Positions 1 to 5,780 of a DNA stretch of 5,780 nt are shown here, piece after piece; within the stretch, counting starts at the first letter, position 1, and each line of letters begins with the position of its first letter. Below the pieces are notes generated by a model. The model worked only from the letters and a program-made list of their open reading frames with translations, did no database searches and was not told the origin of the DNA. Source of the stretch: Limisphaerales bacterium. GTDB taxonomy: Bacteria > Verrucomicrobiota > Verrucomicrobiia > Limisphaerales > UBA11358. Both the position numbers and the translations under genes were made by a program. The stretch spans positions 1,679-7,458 of the forward strand of contig PKZR01000005.1 in assembly GCA_003133815.1 (NCBI GenBank), read 5' to 3'.

Positions 1-60
1 CAGATGACCGATTCTATTAACCGAACCGTCCAATGGCAATTTACCATCATCATCAACTAG
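1..60 (+). CDS. C-terminal tail of an upstream gene (partial)
   Basis: The first reading frame is open from the left edge and closes with TAG at 58-60, giving a 19-residue tail that ends in RTVQWQFTIIIN. The alternating polar and hydrophobic residues near the end would suit a terminal beta-strand, as in the exported beta-rich proteins downstream. The stop lies four bases before the first possible start of the next gene, a spacing typical of co-transcribed genes. An ATG at position 4 is in this frame, but a 19-codon peptide starting there is less likely than the end of a longer gene. The family cannot be recognised from so short a piece, and chance openness over 60 bases is possible. Confidence 0.35.
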   Translation, partial: QMTDSINRTVQWQFTIIIN

Positions 61-64
61 AACC

Positions 65-3000
65 ATGAACGGCATCCATAACATGAACAGTGCGCCGGGC
101 CGTTGGAAAGGGCTGATGAAATGGCCGTTGCTTTGCGTCCTGTTGGGTTTCATGCTGGCACGCACCGCCCTGGCCACGGATTCCGTCTGGCCGCCGGCAA
201 ATGAATTGGGACAGGTTTTCGACTATACCGTTCCGGGCAATCCCCCTCCGATAATCGACGCCACCAATTTTGACATAGAGAACCAGTTCACAATAAATTA
301 TACGGCGACCGTCCCCAATCCTGAAACTTTCGAGACATGGAACACCATCAACTACACCAACAACGGGTTGATGGTGGCCAATGCCCCTCTTTCAATAAAC
401 GGCGTATTTCTGAGCATCGCACCCGGCTGCGGCTTCCTGTTTGACACGCAGACCACGAATGTCAATGACCACCAGATGGCCGGCACCTTTTACAATCCGG
501 GCAGCATACGCGTTAATTCTATCATTGATAACTCAAATGACGTCACGGCCCTGTTGACCATCGGGGAGTTTGACGCCTGGGCCACCAACATCGTCAATCC
601 CGGAACGATTGATCTGGGGCCGGAGAGCCTGTTGCAATTGACCGGGCAGATTGTGAAACTGGCCCGCAGCCAGCTCACCATAGAAGGTTATGATACTTTA
701 TTGTTTGCCAATCCGGGTTTGACCAGTGTGGATTATGGCGTCGGCACTGACACCAACGCCGATTGGATTCCGGGTGATTACCTCCAGCCCACCTATGCGA
801 TTTCATCCTTTTTTACATCCCAGTTGTTCGCGCTGGATCAAATGGAGGTGTTTCCTTCCATTCCCTATTATCATCAGAATTTTACAGGCACAAATTATGT
901 TCTGACACGGGCTGTTTTCCTCACTTCCACTCCGGGCAGCCCGGGTGCCAACGTCACTCAGAATGTGTATTTCGGGGGTAATCCGGTTCCGTATCTCGGG
1001 AATGGCTTCGTCACCGTCCAATGGACCGGTTCATACATTGACCAGTCGAGCGGGCAGGTGGCGAACAATTATCTTTATCTCAACGATTATTATGTCGGTG
1101 GCGCAAACACGAACAACCCGGTTATAAACGGCATTCCCTCTAATTTCACGTTTACCGAGTCGGCCACTCCTGCGGTTTTTGGCGTGGCGCCCGCTGTCAC
1201 CGCTTATCCCGCGTTCAATTTCACCGTGGTTACCAACAACTATTCTTACGTCAGTTTGCAGTTTGTCCCCTCTACGGTGGCCACCAATGCAACGTTGCAG
1301 AATCCAAGCGGCGCGTTGAGCAATTTGGTCGGACGGGTTCAGATCAGCGCCACCAGCAACCTGGATCTGGGCTACGCGTCCATTGACGGCCCGAATTACC
1401 TTTCAATTTCCTCCCCAAACCAGTTCAGTGGCAGCGCTGGTGCCCAGATTTTTGCGCCTTATGCGGACATCAACGTCGGGGTCACGAATGGAAACCTCTC
1501 CGTCAGCAATCTGTTGGAGGGGTCGCTTCCCCGTTGGAGCGGCAACTTGCAGGCGTGGAGTTCGGACTGGATTTATGTGGATGCCAACAGCGTGACAAAC
1601 GAATACCGCGTGTTGCTTGTCAACAGCCAGCTTTCCCCCACCGCGCCGTCGCAGGTCCAGAATTTGAGGTTGCACGCCACGAACAACCTCGTCATCAGCG
1701 ACACGTTCAACATCATCGGCAGTTTGTCCATTGACGCCACGAATCTGACCTTGACGACGAACGGCGTCGGTGCCGGTTCGCCGGATGGCGAATTGAACTT
1801 GCAGACCATTCCCATTGTCTGGGCCACCGCCGTGCCGAACGTGCGCAACCTGACCAACAACGGCGCCATACGGACTCTCAACCTCGCCGTCTTTGGCGGC
1901 GCGCAGTCACCGTATTATAACTTCATCAGCTCGGGGCTGATCATGGATTCGGGCGCCCAGATCTGGGCAGATAATTTTAACTGCAGTGGGACGTTTTCAA
2001 ACGTTCTCTCCGCCAACGCCACGTTCGCGTTGCAATCAACCAATGCGGTGCTCACCAATTTGGTGCTGGCCGCCAGCGGCGACGTTTCCATCAACACCGG
2101 CAGCCTGGTGGCCAGCAATGTGCTTTTGCAGGCCGGTCGCTCGCTGACTCTGCTTTCAACAAATCTTTTGACCGATCAGATTGTGTCCGGCTCTGCAAGC
2201 CTCACCAACGGCAACATCTGGACGGTCGGCGCCGCTGCCATCAGCAATGGTAAAGGTTTAAGTCTGCCGCTGAATCCCACGAATGGCGACCTGCTAGGCA
2301 CCACCATCACAAGCATCGCACCGGCAAATGTCCAGTTCACCGTCACTTGGGCGGGCAACGACTACGGCGCTGCCGCTGCAGGCTTTACGAACAATGCGGC
2401 GGTTGGCCGGTTGATTTTGAACGGGCAAAGTTCGCGCAGCCTGTTCACCTTCAACGGCACCGGCGTCAGCAACGCCATGTATGTGGACTATCTTGAGTTC
2501 GACAACTCGGCGACCAATGAAACCAGTTACAATTATCCAGAATTGTACATCAATACAAACATGGTGGTCTATTTTGCTCAGGCGTATATGAACGGCGTGT
2601 CCGTTGCGGAAAAAATTGACGAGGCCAGCAGGTTTAACGGCAGGAACAATGGGAGGCTCATATGGGTTCCCACCTATGCCGGCCATTTCAGCTCGACAAG
2701 CGTTGTCTCCGGCGGCGTTACAAACACGGTCAATGCCGCTTTGGCAAGCAGCCAGGACGTTGATTCGAACGGGAACGGCATTCCAAACGCCAGCGATCCC
2801 ACCCCGTTTTTCCTGGCAAGCCAGATTGATTTCATGGAAACATTGACCAATGTGCCGCCGTTGTCCGTAAGGCTTTCGTGGATGACCATTCCGCTCGCGA
2901 CCAACTATGTCTATTACAGGACAAATTTGATTTCGACGAACTGGATGCAAATAACAAATTTCACTTTCGCTTCGACCAATTACCCGGTATTCCAGACAAA

Positions 3001-3133
3001 TTCCGGTTTTACTCTGACGAATTATCCGTCGCCGGCAACGAATATTTCGATTTTGGACCCCGTCAACCTGATGCAGCCGCGTTATTATCGGGTGGCGGTG
3101 CTGCCGTATCTGACGGGTCCGAACGGTTATTAG
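65..3133 (+). CDS. Large exported beta-solenoid-like protein with C-terminal fibronectin-III-like module
   Basis: Complete 1022-residue gene ending in TAG, with a second in-frame TAA at 3137. Residues 18-37 form a Sec signal peptide: MKWP, a hydrophobic core LLCVLLGFML, then ALA with likely cleavage after Ala37. No lipobox is present, so it should be released or surface-held rather than a lipoprotein. The mature chain is rich in Asn, Thr, Ser and short beta-strands. Motifs of the type N-x-G-x-I/L recur (NNGLM near 99, NPGSI at 144, NPGTI at 178, NNGAI at 598), and residues about 540-700 alternate strand and turn as in filamentous-haemagglutinin-like right-handed solenoids. Residues 898-911 (DVDSNGNGIPNASD) resemble a thrombospondin-3-like calcium loop. 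Residues about 933-1012 look like fibronectin III: LSW at 937-939, TNL..TNW, and YYRV at 1007-1010. No catalytic motif was found. The fold is inference; similar proteins are, to my recollection, common in Verrucomicrobiota but have no assigned function. The start may really be Met18 at 116. Confidence 0.9.
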   Translation: MNGIHNMNSAPGRWKGLMKWPLLCVLLGFMLARTALATDSVWPPANELGQVFDYTVPGNPPPIIDATNFDIENQFTINYTATVPNPETFETWNTINYTNNGLMVANAPLSINGVFLSIAPGCGFLFDTQTTNVNDHQMAGTFYNPGSIRVNSIIDNSNDVTALLTIGEFDAWATNIVNPGTIDLGPESLLQLTGQIVKLARSQLTIEGYDTLLFANPGLTSVDYGVGTDTNADWIPGDYLQPTYAISSFFTSQLFALDQMEVFPSIPYYHQNFTGTNYVLTRAVFLTSTPGSPGANVTQNVYFGGNPVPYLGNGFVTVQWTGSYIDQSSGQVANNYLYLNDYYVGGANTNNPVINGIPSNFTFTESATPAVFGVAPAVTAYPAFNFTVVTNNYSYVSLQFVPSTVATNATLQNPSGALSNLVGRVQISATSNLDLGYASIDGPNYLSISSPNQFSGSAGAQIFAPYADINVGVTNGNLSVSNLLEGSLPRWSGNLQAWSSDWIYVDANSVTNEYRVLLVNSQLSPTAPSQVQNLRLHATNNLVISDTFNIIGSLSIDATNLTLTTNGVGAGSPDGELNLQTIPIVWATAVPNVRNLTNNGAIRTLNLAVFGGAQSPYYNFISSGLIMDSGAQIWADNFNCSGTFSNVLSANATFALQSTNAVLTNLVLAASGDVSINTGSLVASNVLLQAGRSLTLLSTNLLTDQIVSGSASLTNGNIWTVGAAAISNGKGLSLPLNPTNGDLLGTTITSIAPANVQFTVTWAGNDYGAAAAGFTNNAAVGRLILNGQSSRSLFTFNGTGVSNAMYVDYLEFDNSATNETSYNYPELYINTNMVVYFAQAYMNGVSVAEKIDEASRFNGRNNGRLIWVPTYAGHFSSTSVVSGGVTNTVNAALASSQDVDSNGNGIPNASDPTPFFLASQIDFMETLTNVPPLSVRLSWMTIPLATNYVYYRTNLISTNWMQITNFTFASTNYPVFQTNSGFTLTNYPSPATNISILDPVNLMQPRYYRVAVLPYLTGPNGY
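105..112 (+). promoter_or_regulatory. Shine-Dalgarno-like GGAAAGGG before internal Met18
   Basis: GGAAAGGG lies three bases before the in-frame ATG at 116. No purine-rich ribosome-binding sequence precedes the ATGs at 65 or 83, whose upstream regions read CATCATCAACTAGAACC and CATCCATAAC. Starting at 116 gives MKWPLLCVLLGF, a compact and conventional signal peptide, whereas starting at 65 adds a 17-residue extension. This supports 116 as the real start. Verrucomicrobial genes often lack strong Shine-Dalgarno sites, so 65 cannot be excluded. Confidence 0.4.
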
Positions 3134-3160
3134 CGGTAAACTGATTTGATTGGAAGAATG

Positions 3161-3183
3161 TCCGGTGGGTGCATCCCGCCGGA
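3161..3183 (+). other. Stem-loop in the gap between the two large genes
   Basis: TCCGGTGGG (3161-3169) pairs with CCCGCCGGA (3175-3183) around a five-base TGCAT loop. This makes nine consecutive pairs, with eight Watson-Crick and one G-U. No T-run follows on either strand, so it is not a standard intrinsic terminator. The 3' arm covers most of GGAG (3181-3184), the only clear Shine-Dalgarno-like sequence upstream of the next gene's candidate starts. It could act as an mRNA processing or stability element, a partial terminator, or a translational control hairpin. The structure is directly visible; the role is inference. Confidence 0.5.
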
Positions 3184-3211
3184 GACAGTGATAAAACTTG
3201 TGAAAACAATA

Positions 3212-5780
3212 ATGCAAATATTCGCAGGCCGCAGCCTGCGGTGCTTTCTGCGGAGCGCCGGCTTGGCAAGGCTGGGGATGTCGTGCCTGTTGCTTGGCTT
3301 GGCTGTAAACGTCGCACGGGCGCTGCCTTTGCCGCCCGCCAATGATTATTTTACCAATGCCTTGGTCATCACCAATGTTTCCGGGACGGTCACCGGCTAC
3401 AACAACACTCTGGCTACCATGGAGACCAACGAGACGACTTCGGTCCCGTGCGATGATGACGGTATGGTGGATGCCACCAATTCCGTCTGGTATCTTTGGA
3501 CGGCCCCGACCAATGGTACGGTGCAGTTTAACACCATCGGCAGCGATTTTGACACGGTGTTGGTGGTTTACAGGGGAAACATGACCACCAATGGGCTGGC
3601 CGATCCAAGCATTACCTTCGTCGGTGCCGATGACGACAACGGGTTCAATCTTGGTGGGGATACAAATTTTACAAGTTCGTTGAGCTTTTCAGCGGTTGCC
3701 GGCACCACCTATTTCATTTCCGTGGATGGAAATGCGGATGACTTGGGGGATGCCTTTGGCAATGTCGTGCTGAACTGGAAGATGAACAACGTGCCGAATT
3801 TGACATCGGGTACGTTCAAGTTCACCTCGGCCAATTATGTGGTGAGCGAGCGGGATTCCACGGCTCTCATTGAACCGGGTGATGGTGCCACCTTCGGCGA
3901 CACGCCGAGCGAGACCTTTATCGGCGCGCGCCTCACCGTCACCCGCACGGGGCCGGCCGTCGGAAGGGCTTTGGTGGACTACCAGTTTTCAACCACCAAT
4001 TTCATCAATTACACCAACTATTTCTATACGAATAGCTTCGTCACAAACATAACGGTCACATACATAAGCAGCAACGGGGTGCCGTCCGTCACCAATGACA
4101 TCATAACCTATTACGTTTTCTCGAATTATTTTGGTTATTATGACGCGGGCTACAAGACTTATGTCATCCCCGGTGCCTACACCAATTATACACGGACATA
4201 TACCTTAAATAACGCACCGGTGCTCGCTAACACCGTGTCCACCGGCGGGACTTATGACGGGGTCGTGATTCCGTTCCCGCCGGCCGTTACCACGTTCACA
4301 AACACCGTTGCCGGCTTCACAAATTTATTGGGCACACCCGAGGAGATCTTCACGACCAACATTTTCAGCTTCGTCTCCGCCACAAACGGTTTGGTCACGG
4401 GTGTCACTCCCGGAACCGGCCAGACGGTTGCCGACGTCTTCGGCAATGTTTACACCAATCAGGAGTTCGATTATACCAACGAGCAGTTGACGGTGGATTT
4501 CGGGACGAACATATCCCTGGCTTACATTGATCCCACGAGTGGCGACGAGGATCTCACCAACATTGATGTCACCAACATGATTGTTGAGAACCTGAATTCC
4601 ACAAATGCCATCTATACGAACGGCATCCAGGCCACCCTCTACGTCGGTTCAACCAGCAACAGCGTCATCAGCGGCACGTTCAGTTCCATCGAGAACGATT
4701 ACACAAACAATCCCACTTTTGTTGTCAAAGATTTGGGCACCCACAACACCGCCATCCCGCCCACCAACCCGCCGGTGGGAGGCATTTTTAATTCCGTAAG
4801 CATTTCCTACCTTCCGGGCACCGTCAGTTCAGGAGGCGCTTCCACAACATACCTGACCAACCTGACTACTTTCGCGCAGACAGTCACCAACCAGATCGTC
4901 CCGTCAATCGACGGCATAAACGTAAATTATGCCGGGACATTGACCTTTGACGATTACCAGATGAGCCAGGACATTCTCGTGCCGGTGAATCAAACTGCCG
5001 GTCCCGACATTCCTGATCTGTCTGGAAATTCAAGCGTGGCGCAAATTATATTGACCAACGCGCGGCTGGATTCATTGGAATCGCCGCTGTTAAATCCGCC
5101 AGCCATTGATTCCGTGCAGGGCGTCGCTGTCGTCAACGCATTGAGCACCACCTTCCCGCCCGGGACTGCGCTCTTTAATTTTGAACATTCCGCCTTCCGG
5201 GTGGATAAGGACGTGGGCGGGGGCAATGCAATTGTCAGTGTTGTTCGCACCGGCGATACCAGCCAGTCTGTGACCGTTCAGTACAGGATTGATTATAACA
5301 ACAACAACAATTTCACGCTTCAGGCCGGGTCGGATTATGCCACGCCCGGTTCGGACTTCACCTCTGTTACCGGCACTTTGACATTCCCTGCGGCTCCCGC
5401 AACCGGTTATGACAGCCAGCAGATAACGATCCCGATCCTCAATAATGGTTTGGTGGAGTTTAACGAGGACATGCTGCTTCAGTTGTATAATCCGAATGGC
5501 CCGGCTCCGGGCGCAGCGGTTGGCGAAGTTGGCACCGCCAACCTGACAATTCTTTTTGACGATGTGACCGGCGGACAGCAGCCGGCAGGCGCGGCGGACC
5601 GGACATGGAACCAGAACAATGTCAATATTTCCAATCCCCCCTATATCTCCTATCCGGGCACGGCTGGCAACGGCGGCACGGTCTATGCCCTGGCCGAGCA
5701 GCCGGATGGCAATCTCATCGTCGCCGGCAGTTTTAATTCTTTTGATCAGCATCCGTATAACCGCATTGTGCGTCTGCTCA
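3212..5780 (+). CDS. Large exported PPC / Calx-beta / delta-60 repeat protein (3' end beyond window)
   Basis: Open frame of 856 codons with no stop before the window edge. Start choice is uncertain: ATG 3212 is used here, but in-frame ATG 3158, GTG 3188, GTG 3200 (giving MKTIMQIF) and ATG 3278 also exist. The signal peptide has Arg-rich MQIFAGRSLRCFLRS, a core LGMSCLLLGLAV, and ARA with cleavage after Ala37. Residues 44-190 match the PPC-like jelly-roll pattern: NDYFTNA, SVWYLWTAP (Trp93), SDFDTVLVVY (Asp114), GTTYFISVDG and GNVVLNW. Residues about 210-258 start a Calx-beta-like domain (GTFKF, then ARLTVTRTGP and VDYQ). Its expected GTLTF strand appears only at 575-579, followed by ILVPV and a tail to about 640. 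Residues 657-784 are a complete Calx-beta domain, with acidic residues Glu749, Glu752 and Asp753 in the LVEFNED motif. From Val824, VYALAEQPDGNLIVAGSF is a delta-60 repeat unit; more units should follow downstream. A surface binding or scaffold role is inference; no enzyme motif was seen. Confidence 0.88.
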   Translation, partial: MQIFAGRSLRCFLRSAGLARLGMSCLLLGLAVNVARALPLPPANDYFTNALVITNVSGTVTGYNNTLATMETNETTSVPCDDDGMVDATNSVWYLWTAPTNGTVQFNTIGSDFDTVLVVYRGNMTTNGLADPSITFVGADDDNGFNLGGDTNFTSSLSFSAVAGTTYFISVDGNADDLGDAFGNVVLNWKMNNVPNLTSGTFKFTSANYVVSERDSTALIEPGDGATFGDTPSETFIGARLTVTRTGPAVGRALVDYQFSTTNFINYTNYFYTNSFVTNITVTYISSNGVPSVTNDIITYYVFSNYFGYYDAGYKTYVIPGAYTNYTRTYTLNNAPVLANTVSTGGTYDGVVIPFPPAVTTFTNTVAGFTNLLGTPEEIFTTNIFSFVSATNGLVTGVTPGTGQTVADVFGNVYTNQEFDYTNEQLTVDFGTNISLAYIDPTSGDEDLTNIDVTNMIVENLNSTNAIYTNGIQATLYVGSTSNSVISGTFSSIENDYTNNPTFVVKDLGTHNTAIPPTNPPVGGIFNSVSISYLPGTVSSGGASTTYLTNLTTFAQTVTNQIVPSIDGINVNYAGTLTFDDYQMSQDILVPVNQTAGPDIPDLSGNSSVAQIILTNARLDSLESPLLNPPAIDSVQGVAVVNALSTTFPPGTALFNFEHSAFRVDKDVGGGNAIVSVVRTGDTSQSVTVQYRIDYNNNNNFTLQAGSDYATPGSDFTSVTGTLTFPAAPATGYDSQQITIPILNNGLVEFNEDMLLQLYNPNGPAPGAAVGEVGTANLTILFDDVTGGQQPAGAADRTWNQNNVNISNPPYISYPGTAGNGGTVYALAEQPDGNLIVAGSFNSFDQHPYNRIVRLL
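3223..3253 (+). repeat. GC-rich palindromic element inside the signal-peptide codons
   Basis: CGCAGG (3223-3228) and CCTGCG (3235-3240) are inverted copies around a six-base loop. CCGCAG (3229-3234) can pair with CTGCGG at 3236-3241 or with a second copy at 3248-3253, so alternative hairpins compete. The element encodes the Arg/Cys-rich AGRSLRCFLR stretch before the hydrophobic core of the signal peptide. It is more GC-rich and more palindromic than the flanking sequence. It may be one copy of a dispersed palindromic repeat that sits in frame in the gene, but only one copy is visible here, so that reading is unproven. Confidence 0.35.
5297..5311 (+). repeat. (AAC) trinucleotide run encoding five Asn
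   Basis: Four AAC codons plus AAT encode Asn696-700 in an expected surface loop of the second Calx-beta domain, just after the VTVQYRIDY strand. A tract this short could vary by whole codons without breaking the frame. It is a minor feature with no known function. Confidence 0.5.

Noticed and set aside
116..180. Lipoprotein signal (Cys24 in the first protein)
   Set aside because: The Cys sits inside the hydrophobic core, not in an L-x-[A/G]-C lipobox, and a good ALA cleavage site follows at residue 37.
3080..3133. PEP-CTERM or similar C-terminal sorting tail on the first protein
   Set aside because: The protein ends shortly after YYRVAVLP with no PEP motif, hydrophobic segment or basic tail.
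3161..3200. Intrinsic terminator after the first large gene
   Set aside because: The hairpin is strong, but neither strand has a T-run after the stem, so termination is not supported.
2294..3217. 307-codon open frame on the minus strand
   Set aside because: It lies opposite the 3' part of the first large gene, whose frame has a signal peptide and recognisable modules. The antisense product is rich in Arg, His, Cys and Ile with no domain or signal and looks like a codon-bias shadow.
3342..3584. 80-codon plus-strand open frame starting within the second gene
   Set aside because: It is in another frame over the PPC-like domain. Its product is Pro/Arg/Trp-rich with no signal or ribosome-binding site.
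5090..5752. 220-codon open frame on the minus strand
   Set aside because: It is opposite the Calx-beta and delta-60 coding region. The composition is Arg/Ile-rich with no motif, while the plus-strand frame matches known domains.

Overview
The window looks like a stretch of Verrucomicrobiota chromosome, probably from a soil or freshwater Pedosphaera/Limisphaerales-type lineage. It carries genes for very large secreted proteins. The taxon is inferred from protein style: long exported proteins dense in Thr-Asn dipeptides, a C-terminal fibronectin-like module with a 'TNL..TNW' core and a 'YYRV' ending, and PPC, Calx-beta and delta-60 modules combined in one chain. There is no rRNA or other marker gene, so this placement is not proven.

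Layout. Positions 1-60 are probably the last 19 codons of an upstream gene, ending in TAG at 58-60. Four bases later begins a complete 1022-codon gene (65-3133, +) for an exported protein. It has a Sec signal peptide, a long beta-rich repetitive body that reads like a beta-solenoid, a short acidic Asp/Asn-rich loop (possible Ca2+ site) and a C-terminal fibronectin-III-like module. A 78-base gap follows, with a strong stem-loop at 3161-3183. The second large gene starts at about 3212 (+) and is open to the end of the window (856 codons visible). It encodes a signal peptide, a PPC-like jelly-roll domain, a Calx-beta-like domain that appears to be split by a Thr/Asn/Tyr-rich insert, a complete second Calx-beta domain, and the first unit of what should be a delta-60 repeat array. 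All genes are on the + strand and closely spaced, so they may be co-transcribed.

Function. Both large products are predicted to be extracellular or cell-surface proteins built only from binding, adhesion or scaffold modules. No catalytic motif was seen in either. A role as paired surface or matrix proteins is inference. The least explained parts are the solenoid body of the first protein, the insert in the second protein, the gap hairpin that buries the only obvious Shine-Dalgarno-like sequence, and a GC-rich palindrome inside the second gene's signal-peptide codons. I see no RNA genes, mobile elements, CRISPR arrays or catalytic defence genes.
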